Source: Trametes villosa (Eukaryota > Basidiomycota > Agaricomycetes > Polyporales > Polyporaceae). From it: 64,000 nucleotides of DNA. Each line of letters opens with the position of its first letter. Position 1 is the stretch's first letter. The notes under the pieces were generated by a model that was not told the DNA's origin, made no database searches, and saw only the letters and a program-made list of their open reading frames with translations. The position numbers were made by a program, and so were the translations under genes. Shown in pieces: positions 25,698-37,691 of the stretch. The stretch lies in NCBI GenBank assembly GCA_002964805.2, contig PUDQ02000018.1, forward strand, positions 434,001-498,000. Direction: 5' to 3'.

Positions 25698-26171
25698 ATG
25701 GGAGAGGCCAGGGTGTCCCAGCAACAGGTGAGTTGCGTATCACTCATGACGACACCCGAATACTGACATCGCTTTGCATCTTGGCGACATGTCACGCATA
25801 TATGCGGACATGTATATAGTAGCCAGTGTGAGTGCCAGAGTATTCGCGATCACCAGGGTCGCGCTGCCATATACTCACTATTAAATAGATCACAGGCCTC
25901 TCAACGTTCCCGTACTTACCCGCGCGGACTTGGTACTATGCCGAAGGGCTTACTGGAGGGCACAAGCAGGTGAGCCCCATCCCGTAATATCCCACTGATG
26001 ACTCTGTTACAGAAAATTGCGCGGCGACACAAGGTAAGTACCCCGTTGCCCGCGACCGCCGAAGTCAGTGCTAATCAATGGGAGCCGCGGAACTAGACTC
26101 GGACGTCGTTCACGGATGGCTGCGCGAACCCCGACCTGATAGAACTCGAGCCGGGCAGCCTGCAACGATAG
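25698..26171 (+). CDS. Possible small spliced gene, unknown function
   Basis: Four candidate exons in phase 0 can be joined: 25698..25727 (MGEARVSQQQ), 25889..25969 (ITGLSTFPYLPARTWYYAEG and seven more residues), 26013..26033 (KIARRHK), 26097..26171 (ending EPGSLQR and a TAG stop). That would be 68 residues. The second and third introns have good GT..AG ends and branch-like sites (CACTGATGAC, TGCTAATC) and usual sizes (43 and 63 nt). The first, of 161 nt, is long for this genome and may hide another exon. I do not recognise the protein. The consistent phases make chance less likely, but expression data are needed to accept it. Confidence 0.35.
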
Positions 26172-26914
26172 GCCACGAACATGACTAGTAGGGCGTGCGG
26201 TGTGTGTGCGTGGGTCGTCGGACTTCGCACAGGCGGGCGGCGATGACGTGGAGACCGCCCGGGGTGAGCGGGAGAGTGGTGTAGTCGGTGCGCGGGGGTA
26301 TCCGGTGGTATCCGGATATTCTCGAGGCACCTGAAGGATCTGTACCGTAGCTCATACGAATTCCACCGAGATCTACCGCGGAATCCTCGTATATAGTGCC
26401 GATCTCGGGAACACCGAGATGACCCGAGTTTTAACGGATATCCAACGACTTCGGTCGTATTTAAACATGTCGATTCTCACTGGGGCTCAAGCTTGGCTCG
26501 AGCTCTATTGGTCTTGGATAAACCACGCGCAGACTAGGATCGTAACCGTTGGTGGAGTTCACGATCCCGGGCCCGGCTTCGGCCAGTCGTTCCGCCCGGT
26601 GCCCATGTCGGCCAATCAAACCGGTGTGTTGCTGAGGACACAAACAAAACAAGTAGCATTCGCGTATCGAGCAAAAAAGACGATCATTATATCCGGCAAC
26701 GGTAAAATCAATCTCAGAGGTAATGTACATCGACAGCGTAGCGGGAAACAAGGGCAACATCGAACAACGAAGTGGGTATAGTGGCGGAAGCATCGAACAA
26801 GCGTGCTGGAGGTAATGATAACGTTGGACGAGCAGGGAAAGGTTAGGATAGCAGCAGAGCACGTGGGCATCGAAGGAGGTACAACAGACGCGGAAGGGTG
26901 ATAGCTTATTCAAG
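26172..26914. other. 3' flank of FunK1 gene 3, with a duplicated tail
   Basis: No gene is supported in these 743 bp. The part from about 26611 to 26905 is homologous to the region after the next FunK1 gene (29757-30084), see the repeat entries. Confidence 0.5.
26611..26905. repeat. Duplicated 3' tail, copy A
   Basis: Shares long stretches with 29757-30084 in the same order, for example TCAAACC.GTGTGTTGC, GTATCGAGCAA, ACATCGAACAAGC.TGCT and GAGGTAATG. Both copies lie directly downstream of minus-strand FunK1 genes, so the tandem duplication included the 3' untranslated region. Confidence 0.75.
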
Positions 26915-29590
26915 TTATTGGCGCGGGCGACCTCGACCTCGACCTCCGGCAGTGCGTTGAGTGGCCGTACGCGTTGCGCGAGGAGCTGTGGTCAACGGCG
27001 CAGCGGAAGGAGCCTGCGCGCGCGTTGATATCGTCTTGACGCGCTGACTCCGACGTGGACCGTCCGTAGGGTGTGGAGCCGCGGGGGCAGGAGACGAAGT
27101 GGTCGCGCGGGCGGCCTGCAACCGCATGGAGCGTCGGCGCTTTCGGTCGGGCGTGCCTGCGGATGGGTCGTGTCTCGCAGGACGCTTGCGCGCCGGCGGG
27201 GGCGGAGGCGTCGGTGAGGGAAGCATAGACGGCGGTGAGGCCGACAACTCGACGTCGTCGTATTGTTCTTCCTTGGAGATGTCGTGGACGAACCGGTTGT
27301 CGCGTTCCAGCGTATGCGCCCTGAGGAACTCGGACCAGAACGCGTCGACGCGCTCGGGCGTCCAGTGCTCCCCAAAGCGGTAGCCGAAGGTATTCCACCC
27401 GGGAGGACACTGAAATTGCAGCATAGTGGTAAGCCATTTCACAAGCGACGTGCTCACGATCCCGGCTTTCTTGATAACCACCTGGTTATGGGCAGTGATA
27501 CATTTACAATCGCCTCCATGAGCAGGATCGAAATCGACCGATTGCTCAAAGTAGTCGTGAAATGTGGCCATGAGTCGCTCTTTTGGAAGAGCATGGGGCA
27601 GAAAGAGCAACGCGCAGTAGAACACTATGTGGACAAGAGATTCCATGTCGTCCAGGAACGTATGCTTGCCACGCGCCTCCTGGTGATCAAGCATACGCCA
27701 AGACATGAAGTACCACGTTCCCTGACGATACAGTTAGCTAACGAATGCCGTGAAGGACGATGGAAAGCGTACGACACGTCCCGAGCTGATAGCTTTTCCG
27801 GCATCATCGACTCTGACAGAGGTCTCCCAGTCGATGAGGTACCCCCGGCGGATCTCCTGGCCGGGTACCCTAACTAGAATGATGTTGCCGACGCTGACGT
27901 CCCTGTGTATACGCGAGTCCTTCGACAGTGCGTCCCGCATCGCTCCACGTATCATCAGCCGGAGCTACTCTAAGCACATGAGTCGACTGAGGCACATACC
28001 TGTGAACGCGTCGTAGGTCGCATGAAGCAGTTCCTCGGTACCCCGGAAGGTAGATAGCCCGTAGCCGACGTCGCCCATCACCAGCCGATAGCGTTGTACA
28101 TCTGTGAGGGACACCGCTTCCCCGGCAATGCGACATACCGCAAAACCCTTCGCAAACTTGGCTACCGAAGAAGACTGCCAAGACGCAACTCGTATACGGA
28201 TGAGCAAACGCGCACACAAGATCGCAGGAGACTCACCGCTGCCTTCTTCCTCGCCGGGTACATAGCCCGGCACATCGCCGTGAGCCACAAAGGACGGTAC
28301 ATTGCGCACTCCAATGTTGGTGAGATGCGCTAGCACGTCACCCTCAACAACGTCGGCGCCTGCCTCGATAGCGACGCGCCACGTATCCTTCAGGAAGACC
28401 ACGCAGGATGTTGCACAGTCGACTGCCCAGAAGCCTTGGGTGCCACGACCTGTGAGCGAGAGAGGAGATACTACCGGGCGAGATACGATGAACTGCTGAA
28501 CGTCGTCTTCCGAAAGGGGCTCGTGTTGGGGGTACACCTCCACAATGGCGGCGTGTCCCGGCTTGTAGTGCTGGCTCAGCGCCCTATCGAGGGCTTCTCC
28601 TTCCACGTCTAGCTGAGCTCGAACGTGTTCCTTGACAGCGTCTCTGAACCGGAGTTCCTCTTCCAAGGTTGCTGGGAAAATCGTCGGATCATGACCGCGG
28701 ACGATGTCGGACGTCTGCGAGAAGCGTCGTAGAAATTCGCAGAGTGCCTCGGGTTGCTCGCGGATGTCAAACGCTTCGGAGACTAGACATCCCGAACGAT
28801 CCCAGCGGAACAGCCGGGCTCGCGAACCTGCCAGGGATATCGAGAAGAACGCAAGACGACGCTGCCGCCCAAAAACCTCAGTTACAAAGGCGATATGCAG
28901 GCCGAGCGCGTCCTCATCCTCTGTCCGTTCTGTCGGGCTGCCCCTTCTCTGAAGGAAGTTGAAGGACGCGCGGCGCTCTGCGTCGAGGTCGGGCGGGGGA
29001 TCAACGAAGATGTCGCGGGTAGCGTCGGCGGTGACTTGGATCAACAGCTCCGCATAACCCAGCTCGGAGCGGGAGCGACGGCTGGAATGTCGGACGTTCT
29101 CGATGTTGCGTTTGGCGAAGCAGGAGATATGTGGCTTGGCATAGCCAGGAGAGGTAGGATGTAAGCTCCTGCGAGCCGTGTTCTCAAAGACGAACCCAGG
29201 ACAGCGAGTTTGATGAGCAGTCTGCTTGTTTAGCGCAGCGAGCTGGATTGCACTATGTCAGACAGGTGAGGTCCAGCCTGTGGCGCAGCGTACCAGAGGC
29301 TCACTAATCTCCTCAGAAATGCTTGCAGTGAGGGGAACAGCTTTGAACGTGTTTTTCGCGCACAACAGCGCGTCTTCATTGCCGCTGCGGGATTGTCCAC
29401 CCAAGAATTGCTCGATGAACTGGTGAACCGGGACGGGCCCCACGATGGACTTGCGCAAGTCGTAGAGGTGCCGTTTGTTTCGGGCGCGAGCAAGCCGAGG
29501 ATCGAATCCTTTCGTATTCGAGAGGTCTGAGCTGAGAGCCATAGGTGCATCATATACGCAATAGCGTCCGATATCGTCAAAGTCACACAT
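26915..29590 (-). CDS. FunK1 fungal-specific protein kinase with AT-hook-like tail (gene 3)
   Basis: Five exons: 29590..29294, 29242..28237, 28188..28000, 27942..27773, 27721..26915, summing to 2469 nt and 822 residues with all phases closing. The N-terminus has RYCVYDAPMAL and GPVPVHQFIEQF. The core has TRCPGFVFENTARRSLHP, ELGYAELLIQVT, LFRWDRSGCLVSEAFDI and VVFLKDTW. The catalytic loop is IHRDVSVGNIIL, followed by LIDWE. The C-terminal exon holds DDMESLVHIVFYCALLFLPH and a basic, Pro-rich tail with KRRRSMRLQ and the end GGRGRGRPRQ, which matches an AT-hook core (RGRP). Core exon lengths 1006/189/170 equal those of the plus-strand genes. An intact kinase, perhaps nuclear; target unknown. Confidence 0.93.
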
Positions 29591-30084
29591 TGCAGAGAGG
29601 GATGCGCGTAGTAGAGACAGAAGAGAGGTCAGTACTAGGTGGCGTGCACGATCTTGCCTTCGGCGGCCGCCGGCACAAGCGTCCGGCCCGCCCTCCGCCC
29701 CTCTGCGCTCTCTGCACCAGCCGTTCCAACCCTAGTCCGACGCCCTCCGCCCAAGTCGCCCTATCAAACCTGTGTGTTGCCGAAGATACATACAAACAGA
29801 ACACGCAGCATTCACGAGTAAGCAACATACATACGAATACGGTGTATCGAGCAATATAGGTACCATCGTCATATCTGGCGACGGTGAAATCAATTTCGTA
29901 GGATGGTGTGCGTCGAAAGCATGGCGAGAAACAGCGCTATAGCGGCAGCATCAAGCAACGAAGCGGATATAGTGGCGGAGACATCGAACAAGCATGCTAG
30001 AGGTAATGGTAGCTAGGAATGCGCAGGGATAGGTTGGGATAGCTGCAGAGCATGTAGACATCGAAGGAATGGAAGGGTAACAAT
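29591..30084. other. Spacer between FunK1 genes 3 and 4
   Basis: 494 bp that should hold the promoter of gene 3 and the 3' end of gene 4. No gene is seen. It contains the second copy of the duplicated 3' tail. Confidence 0.5.
29757..30084. repeat. Duplicated 3' tail, copy B
   Basis: Homologous to 26611-26905; a shorter, more diverged relative (AATCGAATAAACAGAAGAGC and following) lies at about 39380-39470 after gene 5. Confidence 0.7.
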
Positions 30085-32655
30085 CTATCGGCGCGGGTGA
30101 CCTCGGCCTCTGGCAGTGCGGCGAGTGGGCGTACGCGTGGCGCGCGCGGCGGTGGCTGATGGCGCAACGGAAGGGGCCTGCGTGCGCGCTGATATCGTCT
30201 TGAGACGCTGGCTCCGGCGTGGACTGCCTGCAGGGCGCGCCGCAGAGGCAGGAGACGGCGCGCGGGTGGCCTGCAACCGCACGGATCGTCGACGTTTTGG
30301 GGCGGACACGTCGCCTGAGAGGTCGCGCTCTGCAGAGCGCTTGCGTGTGGGCGTCGGGGAGATGCTCGGCGCAGGGTTTGAAAGCGGGGTGGAGTCGTAG
30401 TACTCGAGCTTGGCCACGTCGTGAACGGTGCGATTGTTGCGCTCCAACGCGCGCGTCTTGAGGAAATCCGCCCAGAACGCAGCGACATGCTCGGACGTCC
30501 AGTGCTCGCCGTAGAGGGCCGATGTCTTGTGATCACGGCGTTCGAAGGTTATCATGGTCGTGAGCCACTCGGCCACCGCCGCACTGCCGAAATCCGCTTC
30601 CTTGATGAGCTCGTGGTCGTAAATGGTGATTAGTTTGCGGTCTCCCCCACATGGGGCTGTCGGTATCGTGTTATCCATTGCCTCGAAGTAGTCCTCAATC
30701 GCGGCGACGAGCTCTTCCCTCTCGAGCTTATGTGGCAGGTAGAGTAGCGCACAATACAATACCACGTGAACGAGGGATTCCATGTCGTCAAAGAATGTTT
30801 GCTTCCCCTTCGCCTCTTTGAATTGTTGCATGCGCCACGACATGAAGTACCACGTACCCTGGAACTTACGGTTAACGTAATCGTGGTATGGGTGATATCT
30901 AAAAGACACATACCACGCGCCCCGAATGAAGGGATTGTCCGGCATCGTCGACACGGTTTGCCGCCTCCCAGTCAATTAGATAGCCTCGTCGAATATCTTC
31001 GCCCGGCACCTTGACAAGGATTATATTGCCAACGCTGATATCTCTGTGGATGAAAGAGGCCTTCGCGAGTGCGTCTCTCATAGCTGCGTTACAATGGGTC
31101 AGGATCAAAACCTGCTCGAGTGCAACACATTGACATACCGGTGAACGCGTCATACGTCGCGTGGAGCAGCTCTTCAGTGCCTCTTATAGTCGATAGCCCA
31201 TAGCCGACGGTGCCCATAACCAGGCGATAGCGTTGAATATCCGTTGTGGAAACGGACTCCCCGTAGACGCGACATGTCCAAGGTCCTTCTGCTACTCGGG
31301 CCGTGATGGTCGTCTGCCAGACAAGAACTATGGACATGAGGTGAGGTGAGGCGCACGGATAGTTGTGTAAACCTACCATTCTGTTCTGCACTCAACAGGG
31401 GATCGGGAACGTCGCCGTGTGCTACCAGGGTAGGAACGTTACGCACACCAAGCTGGCTTAGATGTCTCAGCATGTCGCCCTCAACCGCTCCATCGGACCC
31501 GATATGCCAGGTGTCCTTCAAGAACACCACGCGCGATGTTGCAGCCTCGACGGCCCAATAGCCCCGGGTACCTCGGCCGACGAGCGTGAGCGATGATACC
31601 ACAGGACGGGATACGATGAATTTCTGCACGCTAGAGCATGAGAAAGTTTGACGGTGCGGGTATACCTCGACGATGGCCGTGTGACCTGGGGAGTAGTGTT
31701 GACCGAGTGCCCTGTCAAGCGCCTCGCCCTCGACATCTAGCTGAGAACGGACATAGTCCTTGATGGTGTCCCTGAACCGGAGCTCCTGCTCAATGGTGGC
31801 TGGGGAGACTGTACGATCGTGACCGCGTGAAGTATTGGTTGTCCGCGAGAATCGCCACAGAAATTCGCAGAGGGGCTCAGGGCGCTCGCGAATGTCGAAG
31901 GACTCAGAGACAATACAGCCGGCGCGATCCCAGCGGAACAACCGAGCGCGGGAGCCAGCCATGGAGACGGAGTAGAAGGCGTTCCGGTGCTGACGCGCGA
32001 AGACCTCTGTTACGAAGGCGACGTGCAGCCCGAACGCGTCCTCGATCTCTTCTCGAACCTCAACATCGTGATACCAGCGGTGAGAGAGGGAAAGACATTC
32101 GAAGGACACGCGTTGTTCTGTGTCAAGGTCCGGCGGGGGGTCGACGAAGAAATCGCGTGTGGCGTCAGGGGTGACTTGAATGAAAAGCTCCGCATAACCC
32201 AGCTCCGAGCGAGAGCTGCGGCTCGACCGCTGTGCAGCTTGCACATTATGCCTGGCGTAACAGGATATGTGGGGTTTGGCGTACCCAACATAGTTGGGGT
32301 GCAAGCTGCGTCGAGCAGTGTTCTGGAAGACGAAGCCCGGGCAACGGGATTTTCGTTTCGTCTCCTTGTTGAGTGCAATAATCTGGTACAAGGAGGTTGG
32401 AAAAGCGACGACTGAGCTACAAAGAGCACGCACCAGAGGTTCGTAGATTTGTTCAGGGGTGTCGGCCGTGGCGGGCACCGACCGAAACGCGTCCTTGGCG
32501 GATAAAAACGCACTCCTGTTGCTGTCTGGTGGTTGACCTACAACCTCTTCAATGAACTTATCCACTGGCATTGGCCCGGCGATGCATCGTTGCAAGTTTG
32601 ACAAATGACGTTTGTTTCGTGCCTGCGCCAGCCTGGGATCGAGTCCGTTGGTATG

Positions 32656-32657
32656 TA
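32656..32657. repeat. TA target site duplication, left copy
   Basis: TA directly before the transposon; the partner is 39050-39051. Only two bases are duplicated. Joining the flanks through one TA restores the kinase reading frame. Confidence 0.85.
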
Positions 32658-32673
32658 CTGTAAAGATCAGAGC
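32658..32673 (+). repeat. Left terminal inverted repeat of the transposon
   Basis: CTGTAAAGATCAGAGC, inverse complement of 39034-39049. Confidence 0.92.
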
Positions 32674-32958
32674 ATAGCGGCGCCGGAGGACCCGGGCAAC
32701 TTCACCAGAGGTCTATCCCCCGGGACCCCCCAATCCGGCCCTCAAATATGCTAACTTTTTGGCCGTAGTATGCTAAAAGGGATAGGGCTCGTCACGTGCG
32801 CAGTGATTTGTCAGCAATTTTTGCGGTTTTTCGTCGCCCGTGCAACCGCTGCAAAACGCGTCCGAGGAGTGCCGGAGGTCAAGCAGAATATCATGTAGTA
32901 GTAGTACAACGGTACGGAAAGAATATAAAGGCATCCAGTCCCCCAGCGCAACCGAAAC

Positions 32959-35900
32959 TCACTTCTTCCGCGAGCCTTTTCCCTTCGCCGGCCCTTGGCC
33001 CACCGACGCTTTCGCGCCGGCCTTCTTGCTCTTCTCCGGCGGGTCCACGAACTTGAACTTCCGCAGGACGTCCCATCGCGAAGCAGCCCAGGTCTTCAGT
33101 ATGCATGCATTAGGGGGCCCTTCCATGACCTTAGGTCCGAGATGGTAGAGGAGTTCATGTGCGAAGCCGTGGGTGAAGATGTCGGAAGAGCCAAAGCAGC
33201 AAGAGAAGTATGTGTCGCCAGCCTCGTCTTCTGGGTCGTCTGAGCTGTCGTCGTCTTCGTTGCTCGACTCGGCGCCCTTGATATACTGTCAAAACCCATC
33301 AGCAAGCCGAGTTCCGCCGAGTAGTAAGAGGAGACACTCACAGCGGACCCTCCAACCGTCATTGGGAGGTATACCCGTAGCGAAAGGTAGGACAGGCCCG
33401 ATAGGCCCGCGGCCGAGTCAATGGAGCCGTGCTTGCGGCTGACGTACTTGTATAGGTCGAGTATTTCGCCCACGTACAGGAGGGGGGAGGTGGACGTGCT
33501 TCTCATGATGACAAAACTTCCCGGACGGAGAGGGTGGACAGCGTTCACGTTCTTGCTGATAACGTTAGGTAGATCTAAGGAAAGCCAGATAATTAGTGCC
33601 ACGAAGCGAAGCCAAGTGTTGTGTAGATACTCACCTTTCTCAGGAATTGCGGCCTGGACTGCCTTTGCAACCCCTTGCCAGCGTAGCTCTCGAATCGTCT
33701 TCTCCTGTCGCCCTCCCACGGTCAGAGCCTGGTATACCCGCAGATGATGAGAGGCATGTCGAATTGACATGCACTGGTTCTTCTCCGGGTCGAGTAAGCG
33801 TGCTAGAGCGAACTTCTCGTCGATTGCGACGATCCGTTCCGACCGTGTAGACGTGCCTGACTGATGCTTCACCCGCAGCTTGACGATGAGAGCGACCGAC
33901 ACCTTCTTTCCGTCCTCGAATATCTCGCTGATGATTGCCTTGGGCTGCGTCGTAATCGAGCTAGACTTGGATTGTGTGGCAGATGCGGGAGTCAGGGCTG
34001 GCGCAGGATACATTTCTGGCGCGGCGTCATCCGGAAGTTCGTTCAGCGTGCCCTCGTAGTCCTCAGAGAGAGCGGCATAGCGCGCGGCGTAGAGGGCGGC
34101 ATCGGCACGGGCCGCGGACTCGTCGTTGTCGCCGTTGTCGTCGGTAGGCGGCTCGATTATGTCCTCGTTGTCGATGTCATCCTCCTCGGGTACGTCAAAG
34201 TCCTCTTCTCCGTCGTCTTCGTCTTCCTCACCGGCACTCGCAGCGCCTTTCCGCGACCGTGGTGGTGGAGCACCCAGGGCAACCAGAGTCAGAGGGCGCG
34301 ATGGGATAGCCATCCCAAGGATCTGCTTGCTGATCTGCGACGCCTCTTCGAAGCCCAGGACAACTAGCTCATTGAGGAGGTGGTCGGGCATGCGGACATG
34401 GGATTCTGCAAGTTCTTCGGGTGTGAGAGGGGCCGGATCGTAGTCAAGGATGTAGCCAGAGCGTGAAGTCCTCTCCTTCTTCGCATGGACGCCGCCAGTG
34501 AGGAGGATATGCTGCCGCAACATCACATGCTTCACGAGCTTGAGAAGCTCGGCGTAGGTGAAGTCCGGGAGCAGAGACCGAGCAAGACCGAAGAAATGTT
34601 CGACGAATTCAGTGCCGAGAAGCCACGGACAGAAAGGCTGGTCAGGATAGAGTCGTGAATACGCAATCACAAGCAGAACGAGGGTGTCGCAGAGCCTGTT
34701 GAAGATGTGAAAGCTTGCTGAGGAGATGAACGAGCGATCCATGCGATAGAGTGCCGGAAAACGCTTGGCCATCTGACGGATGTGGTGTGCCCAGATGTGG
34801 AGGAAGAAGCGAGCTCTGAAGGCTGCCAGAACACGATCTTGCGCCGTCATACGCCGATTAAGCCAAGCGTCGAAGAGCTCCCCTAGATTCAGGTCAATTT
34901 GTGCAATGTTTACACCGTGAACTGCCGAACAGACTCACCAAATATAAACAGGTAGACAAATAGACCCGTGAACTCAGGCCGAATGTCCCGAGAACCATCC
35001 AACCTTTCCGACGTCGTCGCCGCTAAGGCCATATGATGAAACATCCTGCGTGCAGCGCCGTCGTCTTGCTTGTCGACATCACTCACATCGCGGAGCTGCA
35101 GGCCTGAGATGCCCGTCTCGTAGAGCTGCAAGAACGATCGGTTCACGACATAGCCCTTCCCCATGCTTGCGGTGTGCGTTCCATGCTGCGGCTGGTTGCG
35201 ACATGTCTTGCGAGCATGTGGCGGGTCTTGGACTGAAATGAGAGGGCCCGTCGTGGCAAAAACGGGCGCACGGAGACGCACGCCATAGAGGGGATAGTCG
35301 TATGCCAGCGGGGGTTGCTCGCTCTTCTCCGCATCCATCAGAGCTTGAGCGGCAAGTTCGCTTGATGCGCCGTCTGCTGCCATTGATATAACCGCCATCT
35401 TGAGCTGCTTTGCGATAGCCAGAAACCTCATAAGCTCTTGATGAATACCGCTGGCGTCGTCATTCCCCTTTGTGGGCCGAAGTGCAATGACGAGCGGAGG
35501 AATTTGAGGCAGCGGTATCTATAGGAGAGCCAATTAGTACGGTACACCAGTTTATACCTGTAAATGGGCAAACATACCTTTACTAAAATTGCGCGGACCT
35601 GTGTCGCGAAAGTCTGTTCATCGCTGACACGCGACACAAAATTCTCGATGTCGTTGGTATCCTTCACGGTGCATTCTTCCAGAGGAAGCACCGCACCGAG
35701 GATGTGGCTGCCATAGTCATTCGAGAATGTGAGCCGTTTCCGCACCTTGGTGCAGTCGCCGGCGAGTGCGACAGGGCCGGTGTACTTGAGCGCATCCATG
35801 AGGCGCTTGACCCGCGCAACGTTCTCTAGCTGAAGCTCCGGGTCGCTCAAGCAGTCGGGGGAACGCTTGACAAAGTACCTATAGTAAACATGGCGTTGTA

Positions 35901-37652
35901 GTCAGTATACTATGGAATCCTATGGATGCGTCAATTGAAAGGAAGAGCCTCACCTCAAGGCGCGCGGACACGGTCCGCCTATGGCCCCGCTGAGAATGGC
36001 ATATTGCTGCGCAGACTTCTGGCCGTACGAGCGCATGAGTACCATAAAATTCATGTATTCGCGAGGGTAGCGCATTCCATTCTTGAGTTTGGTGTTTGGG
36101 TCGGTGAGGCGGCGGACTTGTTCAGCCATGACGCGGCAGATGTTCACAAAAGACTCGTGGTTCGCTAGTTTGCCATCGCGGGCTTGCTCGTAGAGTGCCA
36201 GAAACGATTCGGTGCATTCGTTATGCTCGAGGAGTTTCCACACTCGATAGATGAAGGGATCGGCCATCTTGGCCTGCAGGTCGCGCGCCTCGAGTGCCCG
36301 TATCGCGAAAGGCGCGAACTTCTCGCGCGCCACGTGCTTCTCGCGCTGCGCGTCTTCGGACATTGCGGACTCCTTGTTCATCTACACACCTCTATCAGCC
36401 TAGCTTCGTCTGAAATCTGCCTGTGCTTACCCGATAGACTGCTTTCTTGAACGCTTCGTTGTTATCTGCTAAGCTCTGGCACTCATCGCAGACTCCTGAC
36501 TCGTTCACTGTAGTGCCTGTACACCCGGTCGCCTTCACAAATCGGTGCGCGTAGTCCACCTCCCACCGCGCGAAGCCCTTCAGCGTGTCGTCCATGAACT
36601 TCTGCTCTTCGGGTGTCCACGATCGTTCATCAAGCTCGCGATTGCCCGATTGAGGAGGATTCGAGGTATTGGCGAACGGGAGAGGCTGAATGGGTAGTGC
36701 AGTACGCTCCTTTGCTTTTTGCGTCTCCCGGTCTTGCATGGTCGGAAAGGGCTTGTATGGGAACACACACCGCGCTATCAGTGCACGGAATGTAGGTGAG
36801 ATGCCGCCGAGCGAGCGGGTCTGCGTTCGAAGGATATATTCCTCGAATTGTGGGCCTTGCAGATGTTGGCATGCAGCTAGAGCTGGCCGTGGCGATGGCA
36901 GCTCCTGCACCTTTGCGATCCCAGGCGGCACCGGCTTTGAGCCAGCGGGGACGGCTTTGAAGTGGTTTGTAATGGGTGGTGTCTTCATGGAGAGGGTTAT
37001 GAACTGTTGTCCCGGTATTGACAACGAACTCACCACAGATACTGTACGTGCCGTGTACTTGACTGTACGCTTTGCTGGTGCAGCTGACAAAGACATGCGT
37101 GGTGTGCCTGCAGCTTGGAAGTACCCAGTGATTCCGCCACCTAATCCCGCCTATGACACACTCTGAGTGGATGCCGGAAGTATCTGAGAGGGTGAGACTT
37201 ACCTCTCCTTGTACCGGTTTTGCGCTGACCGTCGCAATGCGCCGCGTTGCCGTCCCGGTGATGCGCGGACATCTTTCCTTATGTCTTCCCCAGTTATGAA
37301 AGTCATACTTCCTGTCGGACCGGAGAGTAATCCAGGTTTGGCATCCTTCGCAACGCACTCGGTGAGCTTCCACACCGTCCTTGCTAGTCCATTCGTCCTG
37401 TTGTAGGATCTGACGTCGCTGACTTTCGGTCTTTCGCTTTCCTCTAGATTTCTTCCTAGCTGGCTCTTCATCATCACCACTCATGTCGCTGGTGTCGACA
37501 CGATTGAGCGTGCGTTTGCGCTTCGCTCCTTCCCCGACAGATTCGGGGGTATTAACCGTCGCATTTTGAGTGTTCGGCATGCTCTCCGGTTGAGCACCCT
37601 GCTCGGTGTTGCGAGGAACACGCTTCACCAAAGGCGGCCGTTCGCTAGTCAT
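32959..37652 (-). CDS. Transposase-like protein with zinc fingers, encoded by the transposon
   Basis: A multi-exon gene of roughly 1200 codons. The N-terminal exon (from 37652) has two basic patches (KRKRTLNR, KKSRGKRK) and a C2HC-type finger: VRCEGCQTWITL then FHNWGRHKERC. Further on are GCTGTTVNESGVCDECQSLA (a second possible finger), a helical region, and a likely catalytic core with VALAGDCTKVRKRL, VISMAADGASSELAAQALM, DPPHARKTCRN and, in the 34850..33096 exon, a HTEF-like LGTEFVEHFFGLAR. These acidic positions could form an RNase H-like DDE/D site. A strongly acidic stretch (EEDEDDGEEDFDVPEEDD) follows. The last exon after the intron at about 33340-33285 ends KGKGSRKK with TGA at 32961..32959. 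I recognise this as a type of transposase common in mushroom-forming fungi, but cannot assign a named superfamily. It may be translated as one protein with the upstream protease. Confidence 0.75.
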
Positions 37653-37691
37653 GGGTAAGCCGTGTGTCCGTTAATGATTGAATAAATTCTT

